Assembly (NCBI RefSeq): GCF_003007785.1
Contig: NZ_PXOH01000009.1
Location: forward strand, 1 to 64,000
Direction: 5' to 3'
Source of the DNA: Aphanothece hegewaldii CCALA 016
Lineage (GTDB): Bacteria; Cyanobacteriota; Cyanobacteriia; Cyanobacteriales; Microcystaceae
DNA length: 64,000 nt
Of this stretch, positions 57,001 to 64,000 are shown piece by piece; position 1 is the stretch's first letter, and every line of letters begins with the position of its first letter. The notes under the pieces are model-generated. The model did not search any database. It had not been told where the DNA came from and saw only the letters and a program-made list of their open reading frames with translations. Position numbers and translations under genes: made by a program.

Positions 57001-58352
57001 ATGCCTCTTATTTTGTGGTGGATATGATGGAACTGTGCCAAAAAGACCCCCAGTTTATCCAATCATTGCTCAAAAATCTAACTCAACAGTTTCAAGAAAA
57101 AACACTAAAACCTTTACCCTATCAAACCTATCCCACCTCAGACATCGTTACCGCTTTTCGTCGGATGAGTTTAGGGCAACATATCGGTAAAATCGTCATC
57201 ACACAAAATCGTAAATTTGAGTACAGAGGAACTTATCTAATCACTGGCGGTTTAGGGGGTTTAGGGTTACTTGTCGCTCGTTGGCTGATTGAAAAAGGGG
57301 TACGTCACTTAGTTTTAGTCAGTCGCAGTGGGGCGACGGCTAAACAATTAGAAGAATTTAACCAACTCGAAGCCCAGATTTTAGTCAGACAAGCTGATGT
57401 TACCCAAAGTGAACAACTTCAAACCATTTGTGCAGAAATTAAAGACAGTTTACCACCATTGCGCGGGGTGATTCATGCAGCAGGAATACTCGATGATGGT
57501 GTATTAGAACAGATGAACTGGTCGCGCTTTGAAAGGGTGATGGCACCGAAAGTACAGGGCGCATGGCATCTTCATACACTGACTTTAGACCAATCTCTTG
57601 ATTGTTTTGTTCTCTTTTCTTCGGCAACTGCGTTATTGGGTTCACCAGGGCAAGGAAATCACGTCACGGCGAATACATTTCTCGATAGTCTAGCCCATTA
57701 CAGACAGTCTCTCGGATTACCAGCTATGAGTATTAATTGGGGGGTATGGTCAGAAATTGGAGCAGCAGCGAGAAAACAAGCCAATTTTCAGGGGATAGGA
57801 GCGATTTCGCCAGAAGCAGGGTTAGCGATTTTTGAGCAGTTAATGAATCAATCCACAGCACAGGTGGGTGTAGTTCCGATTGATTGGTCACTTTTTCCAA
57901 GTCAAGCTCCATTTTTTGCTGATTTTTGGGATAAACAGAGGATAAACATTCAAAAAGAATCATCGGACTTATTCCATCAACTCTTATCTACACCCGCAGA
58001 GGAACAAAGAGCCTTTTTAGCGACTCATGTACGCTCACAAATTGCTCAAGTCCTTGGGTTTAGCCCACAGGAAATCAATATGCAGAAAGGCTTTTTTGAT
58101 TTAGGGATGGATTCTTTAACTTCAGTGGAGTTTAAAAACAAATTACAAAATACTTTAGGGGTAACTTTATCTGCGACTGTTGCGTTTGATTATCCTAATG
58201 TTGAAGCTTTGGTGAATTATCTCGCCCAAGAAGTATTAGAAATCACTCCAGTTTCAGAGGAAAAAACAGATTTAGCCAGCTTGTCTGAGGATGATATTGC
58301 AGACTTACTCGCACAGGAATTATTAGAAATCGAACAGGGGAAACAACGATGA
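51009..58352 (+). CDS. Type I PKS: KS-AT-DH-MT-ER-KR-ACP
   Basis: A 2447-residue modular PKS. KS (about 31-455) has Cys204 in TTCSSSL and the two active histidines in VETHGTGTPLGDP and KTNFGHLEAAAG. AT (about 550-830) has Ser637 in GHSVGEY and HGFHSPLM, the malonyl-CoA type. DH (from about 904) has His937, but in the H-x3-G-x4-P motif the Gly is Glu; Asp1096 is present. C-methyltransferase (about 1380) has ILEIGAGTGGTT. ER (about 1790-2070) has HAAAGGVGMAAVQ. KR (from about 2075) has ITGGLGGLG, but the usual catalytic Tyr is His2218 (GNHVTANTF). ACP has Ser2369 in GMDSL. The end, LSEDDIADLLAQELLEIEQ, resembles a docking helix. Predicted to add a methylated, reduced two-carbon unit. It overlaps the next gene by four bases. 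Confidence 0.94.
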   Translation: MSDQLSTSQRLLNALKQARQQLEAVEQQTNEPIAIVGMGCRFPGGANDPDAYWHLLSQGVDAIAEIPQQRWNVEAYYDRNPEAKGKMYTRSGGFIEDVDQFDPQFFGISPREAQSLDPQASLLLEVSYTALEHAGQSIEQLKGSQTGVFIGIGFDDYAKRSINSGDPTRIDAYSSLGNTRSITVGRIAYVFGLQGPVIQLDTTCSSSLLAVHLACQSLRTKECHLALAGGVNLMLSPEPMIGFCKLKALSVDGRCKTFDASADGYGRGEGCGIVVLKRLSDAVANQDQILSIILGSAVNHDGQSNGLTAPNGSAQEAVIRQALSNARIKPKQVQYVETHGTGTPLGDPIEILALGKVLSEGRTLDNPFKIGSVKTNFGHLEAAAGVASLMKVVLSMQHQHIPAHLHFKEPNPYIPWQKLPIVVPTELTVWPTEDRRIAGISSFGMSGTNVHLILAEAPTTEQKPFIDRPLHLLTLSAKSEPALQELSQRYQNFLSSDVQLADLCYTANTGRSHFEHRLAVVASNIDQLLLKLKTGDVIKDTVSRQQPSIAFLFTGQGSQYLGMGRQLYETQPTFKKVLDQCAEILDPYLDISLIEVLETEHIDQTVYTQPALFALQYALAQLWLTWGVTPSVVMGHSVGEYVAACVAGVFSLEDGLKLIAHRGRLMQELPQDGAMVAVMASFERVQEVIQSYQPAIVIAAINHSANTVISGQKQAIEQVIRDFEQQGIKTTRLKVSHGFHSPLMQPMLENFLEIAQSIRYSSPQIPLISNLTGEIATDEIATPEYWCHHVCHPVKFAQSMNTVAKERCDIFLEIGPKPILLGMGSLALASEQQTSNLWLPSLRSLEDWPTLLSSLANLSVRGVSINWSAFDQDYPRQRISLPTYPFEKQKYWLEFPKQIRITQEHPLLGQKLNLAGSKTFHFESYLSQDSPFFLKDHCVFEQVIFPAAGYIEMALAAGSKLFGDSSISLKSISISQALALSDSHKTVQLKLIPETEQDYCFEIYSLASEESNWTLHAKGTISSESFLLSQSKINLEKPSQLIDAKTHYQQYREIGIYYGKNFQVIQNLWIDKGQALGQIELLETDDSYQFHPILLDACLQVAGASLIHDNIQKTYLPVGLDGFIYDNHPENVRQFYADAKVRSLHPNPIIDIQLLSSDGTVIAILEGLQLSLVHSSQNDLQNWLYQIEWRRQNLVQSSNYLLTPEAIYGSLKPDLASQFELKDYQKLLSNLEAISVNYILDALAQIGLEFQLKTRFTTSELIQQLGIIQRHQRLFNRLLEILAEEGILQKIKDDWEVIQLPKKVLLDDIEHSPEFTLLARCGLHLAKVLQGKCDPIELIFPQGDLSSATELYQNSLGAKLMNTLIQKVMSKALENKPKEETIKILEIGAGTGGTTAYVLPNLDAKSTEYVFTDISPLFTTKAAEKFKDYSFVKYQLLDIEKEPKLQGFNLQEYDLIIAANVLHATQDLQNTLLHIQQLLSAKGQLILLEGTRPLRWLDLIFGLTEGWWRFKDTEIRPSYPLISAQQWQELLNSSGFQQAVALTYQEDWLNQQSVIIAQKDDKRNWLIFADSQGVATKLTQLLEAQGDICHLVYADDKLDNFKVLFQEQPSQNILYLWGLDTPVAESLNGQTLADSSQKLVESLLSLIQSLANPCNLWLVTRDAVALEKNDTVSGIVQSSVWGMGKAIALEYPNINCKQIDLDLEASLDEQVQILLNEILANTQENQVAFRDTNRYVARLARYSQNVSTDEAVQLTITQRGTLENLQWQPIKRSIPKAGEVEIYIYATGLNFRDVLNALDLYPGDAGALGCECVGEIVAVGEGVKDLKVGQSVIAIASNSFSHYVTVNALLVAPKPENLNFNEAATLPVAFLTAYYSLHHLAKIKKGDAVLIHAAAGGVGMAAVQIAQKAGAEVFATASPKKWDTLRKMGVQHLMNSRTLDFTEKIQQITQGKGVDIVLNSLSGEFITKSLSVLKDTGYFIEIGKSGLKTSQISEIKPNASYFVVDMMELCQKDPQFIQSLLKNLTQQFQEKTLKPLPYQTYPTSDIVTAFRRMSLGQHIGKIVITQNRKFEYRGTYLITGGLGGLGLLVARWLIEKGVRHLVLVSRSGATAKQLEEFNQLEAQILVRQADVTQSEQLQTICAEIKDSLPPLRGVIHAAGILDDGVLEQMNWSRFERVMAPKVQGAWHLHTLTLDQSLDCFVLFSSATALLGSPGQGNHVTANTFLDSLAHYRQSLGLPAMSINWGVWSEIGAAARKQANFQGIGAISPEAGLAIFEQLMNQSTAQVGVVPIDWSLFPSQAPFFADFWDKQRINIQKESSDLFHQLLSTPAEEQRAFLATHVRSQIAQVLGFSPQEINMQKGFFDLGMDSLTSVEFKNKLQNTLGVTLSATVAFDYPNVEALVNYLAQEVLEITPVSEEKTDLASLSEDDIADLLAQELLEIEQGKQR

Positions 58353-61300
58353 GCCAAACACCAGATTATCGGTCTTTAATGCAAAATGCCTTATTAGAAC
58401 TTCGGGAAATGCGGGCCAAGCTCAAAGACTTAGAAGGGTCAAAAACGGAGCCGATTGCAATTATTGGTATGGGTTGTCGTTTCCCACAAGCCGATAATCC
58501 TGATGCTTTTTGGCAATTATTAAAAGAGGGAAAAAACGCGATTACGGAAGTACCTAAAAATCGGTGGGATATCGAAGAATATTATGATCCTAAACCGAAT
58601 CAAGCGGGTAAAATGTATACACGTCATGGTGGGTTTATTGAACAGTTAGCCGAATTTGACCCTCAGTTTTTTGGCATTTCACCACGAGAAGCCGAAAGTC
58701 TTGACCCCCAACAACGTTTATTATTAGAAGTCAGTTGGGAAGCTCTAGAAAATGCGGGAATTGTTCCGCAAACGCTGATAGGTAGTCTGACAGGTGTGTT
58801 TATTGGCATGAGTAGTAATGATTATTCCCAACAGTTACTCACTCGAAATGTCAAAGATATTGATGCTTATCTGGCAACTGGGAATTCTCATAGTGTGGGT
58901 GCGGGACGTTTATCGTTTAGTTTGGGACTGATTGGCCCTAGTTTAGCGGTTGATACAGCTTGTTCTTCCTCTCTGGTGGCGGTACATTTAGCGGTGACAA
59001 GCTTACGGAATAGAGAATGTAATCTAGCTCTTGTAGGGGGGGTTAATCGCATTCTTTCGCCCGAATTTAGCATTAATTTCTGTCAAGCTCATATGTTAGC
59101 GGCTGATGGACGGTGTAAAACCTTTGATGCGGCGGCTGATGGCTTTGTTCGCGCCGAAGGATGTGGTACAATTGTACTAAAAAGATTAGCGGATGCTCGT
59201 ACAGATGGGGATCAAATTTTAGCGGTGATTCGGGGTTCAGCGATGAATCAGGATGGACGTAGTAGCGGTTTAACAGTTCCGAATGGCCCCTCTCAGCAAG
59301 CCGTGATTAGACAAGCTTTAGAAAATGCCAATGTGTCCCCCCAACAGGTGAGTTATATCGAAGCACACGGCACTGGAACCGCTTTAGGAGATCCGATTGA
59401 AATTGGGGCTTTAGGGACTGTATTTGGCAAAAATCGGACTTTTGATTCACCTTTACTCGTTGGCTCGGTGAAAACCAACTTCGGGCATCTAGAAGCAGCA
59501 GCAGGGATAGCGGGTTTAATAAAAGTAGTCTTATCTTTGCAACATCAAAAAATCCCCCCTCATCTTCATTTCCAAACCCCTAATCCTTATATTGATTGGG
59601 ATGCGTTACCGATTTCTATTCCGACTAAAATTACTCCCTGGCTAACAGATGAACGGTTCGCAGGGGTCAGTTCTTTTGGGTTTAGTGGTACAAATGCTCA
59701 CATTATTTTAGAAAATGTGCCACCCGTAGAACCTAATGACATTTTTCAAGAACGTCCCCTACACCTATTGACAATTTCAGCAAAAAGTAGTATTACTTTA
59801 GAGCAACTTGTACAAGGCTATCAAGACCAATTAGCCGCCCATCTTGATCTTAATTTAGGGGATCTTTGTTTTAGTGCCAATACAGGTCGAGCGCATTTTT
59901 CACATCGTTTGAGTTTGGTTGCTGCTTCGACTGCTGAACTTGCCGAGAAATTGATGGCTTTTCGGGAAAAACAAGAATTTACAGGGGTTTTTCAGGGGAT
60001 TGTTGAGGATTCCGAGTCTCCTAAAATTGCTTTTCTTTTTACTGGACAAGGTTCACAATATCTGAGAATGGGGGAGGAACTCTATCAAACTCAACCCCTA
60101 TTTAGAAAAACCTTAGATTACTGTGCCGAAATCTTACAACCTTATTTAGAGAAACCTTTATTAGAGATTCTTTATCCATTACAGACGGAACATGACACGT
60201 CTCTACTGGATGAAACCGCATACACCCAACCCGCTTTATTTGCTCTCGAATACGCATTGTATCAGCTTTGGATTTCTTGGGGAATTCAACCAGATTATGT
60301 TATGGGTCATAGTGTAGGAGAATATGTTGCAGCTTGTGTTGCTGGTGTTTTTAGCCTAGAAGATGGACTAAAATTAATTGTGACTCGCGCTCGTTTGATG
60401 CAAGCATTACCGAAAAATGGCGAAATGGTTGCTATTGCTGCTTCAGAAAAACAAATTGAGTCTTTGATTCAAGCTTATCAAAAACACGTTTCTATAGCCG
60501 CCTTGAATGGTTTAGAAAATACGGTGATATCGGGAGAACAGCAAGCGATAAAAGACATTATTCAGGTTTTAGAAGAACAAGGAATCAAAACAAAAAAACT
60601 CGCCGTTTCTCATGCTTTCCATTCTCCTTTAATGGAACCTATCTTAAATGACTTTGAAAAGGTCGCGCAACAGATTAATTATTCCTTACCGAGACTGAAA
60701 ATGATTTCCAATTTAACGGGAACGGTTGTAACTGACGAAATTGCGAACTCTAGCTATTGGTGTCGTCATATTCGTCAAAGTGTCAGATTTGCTGATGGAA
60801 TTAATTATTTAAAAGATTGTGATATTTTTCTGGAAATTGGAGCTAAATCGACGCTTTTGGGGATGGCACGCCCGATTTTAGAAACTGACAATCATCAATC
60901 CTACTTGTGGTTACCGAGTTTACGACAAGGACAAAAGGACTGGCAAACCTTATTATTGAGTTTAGCTAATCTATCGGTTCATGGGGTTAAAATCAACTGG
61001 TTAGAATTTGATAAAAACTATCCGCGTCGTCGTCTAAATTTACCCAATTACCCGTTTGAACGTCAAGCTTATTGGTTTAAACCTTCTCGTCAAGAAACAC
61101 GTTTAAATACAACTAATTCTGTTCATCCGCTTTTGGGACAAAAACTAAATCTGGCTAAATTAAATAGTGTTTATTTTGAGAATGTTCTAGATTTAGAGAC
61201 ATTTCCTTTTTTATTAGAGCATCGAATTTTAGGTAATATTGTTTTTCCGATGGCAGGCTATCTAGAAATGGGAATAGCAGCCGCGAAAATCCTTAATGAA

Positions 61301-64000
61301 ACTGATACGCTTGTAATTGAGAATTTTCAAATTCAACAGCCTTTATTTTTAGAAAAGAATAAAACCATACAATTGATTTTTTCTGCTGAACAGAATTTTG
61401 AGATTTATAGTTCAGAACCACAGTCTAATCATTGGTTACTTCATGCTTCTGGGAAAATTGTATCTGAGAAACAAGCAAGAGAGAATATTCATTTAGAAGA
61501 TATCAAAAAAAACTGTACACACTCCGTTAAGATTAATGATTATTATGAACAATTTAAACTTAATGGGCTTGATTATGGTAAAAATTTTCGAGCAATTATT
61601 CAACTTTGGCAACTCCAAAAAACAGCATTAGGAAAAATTAAGTTACCTGAAAATTTAGTTTCTGATTATTTCTTTCATCCTGTGTTACTTGATGCTTGTT
61701 TACAGGTGATTGGTGCAACTTTTAAACATGATGTAGAACAAACTTATTTACCTGTAGGAATCGAAAGCTTAACGGTTTATTCAATTCCTCCTAATATTAC
61801 TGAAGTTTGGAGTTATGCAGTAATACAAGACTCTAAAAAAGTTGATTTAACAATTTTTACCACAACTGGACAAACTCTTATCAAAATTGAAGGATTGGAA
61901 TTAAAACCAATTCAAGCAAAAGCAGAGTTAGATTGTTTATATAGGATTGAATGGCGAACCCAAGCACAGTTAGAAAATTCTTATCTTGCTCCTCATTATT
62001 TCCTAAAACCTGAAGTTATTCAATCTTCCTTAGAACCAGAGTGTCAATCTTTAATTGATTCATTACAATCTTATCAAGTCATTTTAGAAAAACTTGAAAA
62101 ATTAAGTATTGAATATGTTTTAAATGCAGTTCATGAGATGGGATGGAAGTTTCAGCTTGAGCAAACTTTTACAACTTCAGAAATTGCAGAAACTTTAGGA
62201 ATTGTTAGTCAACACTTTAGATTATTTGAGCGTTTATTACAGATGCTATCTGAAGAAAGAATTTTACAAAAAAATGAACAGCAATGGCAAGTCATTAAAA
62301 TGCCTAGCCCTTCACTTATTTCTCTAGAATCTTTACTGAACGACTATCCAATAGCGACAACTGAATTAACCTTACTTGACCGTTGTGGTTCACATTTAGC
62401 TAAAGTATTAAAAGGAGAATGTGAACCGAAAAATTTATTATTTCCTGAAGGCGATTTAACGAAGCTGACTAGCCTCTACCAAGACTCAACAGGTGCTAAG
62501 GTAATGAATTTAATCATGCAAAAAAACATAACTTTAGCACTCGAAAAAATCCCATCAGGTCAAAAAGTTAGGATTTTAGAAATCGGCGCAGGAACAGGTG
62601 GTACAACTTCTTATCTTCTACCTCACCTAAAACCTGAGCAAACCGAATATTGCTTTACTGATGTTTCTCCTTTATTTACCACTAAAGCACAGGATAAATT
62701 TAAGGATTATTCTTTTGTCACCTATGAGGTTTTGGATATTGAACGAGATCCAAAAGTTCAAGGTTTTGGAGTGGAACAATATGACTTGATTATTGCTGCT
62801 AATGTTCTACACGCAACACGAGATTTACGACAGACTCTAAAACATATTTATCAGTTGCTTTCATCTGAGGGAATGCTCGTTTTATTAGAAGGAACCCAAC
62901 CGCTTCGATGGTTTGATCTCATTTTTGGGTTAACTGAGGGTTGGTGGAAATTTAGTGATACAGAGATTCGTTCTTCTTATCCTTTAATTTCAGCGAATCA
63001 GTGGATCAAACTTTTAGAAAATCAAAGGTTTATACATTCTGTTACTTTATCCTCCGACTCACAACAAGCGGTCATTATTGCTCAAAAATCACAAACTTGG
63101 CTTATTTTTGCGGATCAAAACGGGATATCTCAACAATTAGCTGAAAAATTACGCTCGCATGGTAATCACTGCATGATCATTTTTGGCGGTAAGCAGTATC
63201 AAAAAATATCTGAACAAGAATATCAAATTAATCCAACCGATATTAATGATTTTAGGCGACTTGCAGAAGTTTTTCAGGATATCCCGCTAAAAATTTCTTA
63301 TTTATGGGGTTTAGACACTCCAGAATCCCAAAATTTAGATTTAGAAACACTTCAGCTAACCAATCAAATTAATTGTAGTAGTCTTCTCAATTTAGTTCAG
63401 TCTTTTAGTTCCATCAATTCTTTATACTTAATTACTAGAGGTGCGATCGCAACTGGAACCGATAAACCGATTTCTGTCGCACAATCTCCCATCTGGGGAC
63501 TAGGAAAAGTAATCGCCTTAGAATATCCAAATATTAATTGTAAACGCATTGATTTAGATGTAGATGCGAGTTTAGATGAACAGGTACAGCTTTTATTTAC
63601 TGAAATATCTTCTCAAAATCAAGAGGAGCAAATTACTTTTCGCAATTCAATACGTCAGGTAGCGAGACTAACACGTTATTCTCCTCAAAATAATACAAAC
63701 AAACCAGTCGGCTTGACTACATCTCAACGCGGAATCTTAGACAACTTACAGTTAGAACCTATTACACGTCGTCTACCGAATGGGGATGAAGTCGAAATCA
63801 AAATTCAAGCAACTGGACTTAATTTTATCGATGTTTTGGATGCTTTGGGTTTACTTTCTTTTGAACGTGATGGGTTTGGAGTCGAATGTGCTGGAGAAGT
63901 TGTAACGGTAGGAAAAGAGGTTAAAGGAATAAAAGCGGGTGATGCGGTGATAGCCTTAGCACCATCGAGTTTAAGCCAATATGTGACCGTTAATCGGGCG
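58349..64000 (+). CDS. Type I PKS, second module, cut by the window end
   Basis: The ATG at 58349 overlaps the stop of the first PKS gene (ATGA). The frame stays open for 1884 codons to the window edge. KS has Cys205 in DTACSSS, with HGTGTALGDP and KTNFGHLEAAAG. AT has Ser655 in GHSVGEYVAA and SHAFHSPLM, the malonyl type. DH has His958 with the complete H-x3-G-x4-P motif (HRILGNIVFP) and Asp1115. The methyltransferase (about 1410) has ILEIGAGTGGTTS. The ER begins near 1785 (GLNFIDVLDALGLL, FGVECAGEVV) and is interrupted by the window end; KR and ACP are expected beyond. The order matches the first PKS closely, so module duplication is likely. Whether a thioesterase or other release domain follows is not visible. 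Confidence 0.93.
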   Translation, partial: MSQTPDYRSLMQNALLELREMRAKLKDLEGSKTEPIAIIGMGCRFPQADNPDAFWQLLKEGKNAITEVPKNRWDIEEYYDPKPNQAGKMYTRHGGFIEQLAEFDPQFFGISPREAESLDPQQRLLLEVSWEALENAGIVPQTLIGSLTGVFIGMSSNDYSQQLLTRNVKDIDAYLATGNSHSVGAGRLSFSLGLIGPSLAVDTACSSSLVAVHLAVTSLRNRECNLALVGGVNRILSPEFSINFCQAHMLAADGRCKTFDAAADGFVRAEGCGTIVLKRLADARTDGDQILAVIRGSAMNQDGRSSGLTVPNGPSQQAVIRQALENANVSPQQVSYIEAHGTGTALGDPIEIGALGTVFGKNRTFDSPLLVGSVKTNFGHLEAAAGIAGLIKVVLSLQHQKIPPHLHFQTPNPYIDWDALPISIPTKITPWLTDERFAGVSSFGFSGTNAHIILENVPPVEPNDIFQERPLHLLTISAKSSITLEQLVQGYQDQLAAHLDLNLGDLCFSANTGRAHFSHRLSLVAASTAELAEKLMAFREKQEFTGVFQGIVEDSESPKIAFLFTGQGSQYLRMGEELYQTQPLFRKTLDYCAEILQPYLEKPLLEILYPLQTEHDTSLLDETAYTQPALFALEYALYQLWISWGIQPDYVMGHSVGEYVAACVAGVFSLEDGLKLIVTRARLMQALPKNGEMVAIAASEKQIESLIQAYQKHVSIAALNGLENTVISGEQQAIKDIIQVLEEQGIKTKKLAVSHAFHSPLMEPILNDFEKVAQQINYSLPRLKMISNLTGTVVTDEIANSSYWCRHIRQSVRFADGINYLKDCDIFLEIGAKSTLLGMARPILETDNHQSYLWLPSLRQGQKDWQTLLLSLANLSVHGVKINWLEFDKNYPRRRLNLPNYPFERQAYWFKPSRQETRLNTTNSVHPLLGQKLNLAKLNSVYFENVLDLETFPFLLEHRILGNIVFPMAGYLEMGIAAAKILNETDTLVIENFQIQQPLFLEKNKTIQLIFSAEQNFEIYSSEPQSNHWLLHASGKIVSEKQARENIHLEDIKKNCTHSVKINDYYEQFKLNGLDYGKNFRAIIQLWQLQKTALGKIKLPENLVSDYFFHPVLLDACLQVIGATFKHDVEQTYLPVGIESLTVYSIPPNITEVWSYAVIQDSKKVDLTIFTTTGQTLIKIEGLELKPIQAKAELDCLYRIEWRTQAQLENSYLAPHYFLKPEVIQSSLEPECQSLIDSLQSYQVILEKLEKLSIEYVLNAVHEMGWKFQLEQTFTTSEIAETLGIVSQHFRLFERLLQMLSEERILQKNEQQWQVIKMPSPSLISLESLLNDYPIATTELTLLDRCGSHLAKVLKGECEPKNLLFPEGDLTKLTSLYQDSTGAKVMNLIMQKNITLALEKIPSGQKVRILEIGAGTGGTTSYLLPHLKPEQTEYCFTDVSPLFTTKAQDKFKDYSFVTYEVLDIERDPKVQGFGVEQYDLIIAANVLHATRDLRQTLKHIYQLLSSEGMLVLLEGTQPLRWFDLIFGLTEGWWKFSDTEIRSSYPLISANQWIKLLENQRFIHSVTLSSDSQQAVIIAQKSQTWLIFADQNGISQQLAEKLRSHGNHCMIIFGGKQYQKISEQEYQINPTDINDFRRLAEVFQDIPLKISYLWGLDTPESQNLDLETLQLTNQINCSSLLNLVQSFSSINSLYLITRGAIATGTDKPISVAQSPIWGLGKVIALEYPNINCKRIDLDVDASLDEQVQLLFTEISSQNQEEQITFRNSIRQVARLTRYSPQNNTNKPVGLTTSQRGILDNLQLEPITRRLPNGDEVEIKIQATGLNFIDVLDALGLLSFERDGFGVECAGEVVTVGKEVKGIKAGDAVIALAPSSLSQYVTVNRA

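Overview
The window is almost certainly cyanobacterial DNA. It carries a photosystem II assembly lipoprotein (Psb27), a Ycf37-type photosystem I assembly protein, an IctB-family membrane protein, sulfiredoxin, and many copies of the HIP1 octamer GCGATCGC in and between genes. The DNA is AT-rich and shows two states: a compact housekeeping left half and an accessory right half with mobile elements, decayed genes, giant exoproteins and a polyketide synthase (PKS) locus that runs off the right edge.

Left part (about 1-25.7 kb). A beta-helix exoprotein gene broken by an in-frame stop is followed by a MazE/MazF toxin-antitoxin pair, fabG, psb27, a saccharopine-dehydrogenase-like gene, ictB, sulfiredoxin, an unrecognised beta-rich protein, prepilin peptidase pilD, accD, a 1032-residue membrane protein built of about eight repeats, and treY. 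An mreB-mreC-mreD cluster is followed by a class A penicillin-binding protein (cell shape and wall synthesis). ycf37, a family 3 solute-binding protein and a DUF4394 PEP-CTERM protein close this part.

Middle part (about 25.9-37.6 kb). This is a zone of gene decay around an intact iron-uptake-like operon. It holds an EAL-domain remnant with two nonsense codons, an internally deleted IS1-type element with inverted ends, the 5' part of a TonB receptor joined through a TnpB-only IS200/IS605-type element to the 3' part of an MFS transporter gene, then an intact VOC protein - TonB receptor - MFS exporter operon with a near-consensus promoter and a Fur-box-like site. A MacB-type ABC permease and a serine-hydrolase pseudogene split by a second TnpB element follow. 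Removing that second element restores the hydrolase frame exactly, which fixes the element's ends and its probable target motif.

Right part (about 38-64 kb). A 2389-residue exoprotein (DUF4347, Calx-beta-like repeats, PPC domains, RTX-like tail) and a 593-residue Calx-beta/cadherin-like protein precede a tightly packed PKS operon. Its first gene encodes a fused fatty acyl-AMP ligase - acyl-CoA dehydrogenase - acyl carrier protein. Two large, similarly organised PKS genes follow: KS-AT-DH-methyltransferase-ER-KR-ACP, and a second starting KS-AT-DH-methyltransferase-ER that is cut by the window end at 64000. The arrangement predicts activation and desaturation of a fatty acid, then chain extension with malonyl units that are C-methylated and reduced. 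I do not recognise the product. The C-terminal HY-I-x-x-G-x-x-E-G-R-type module of the 593-residue protein also occurs after the premature stop of the first gene in the window.

No tRNA, rRNA or CRISPR array was seen.
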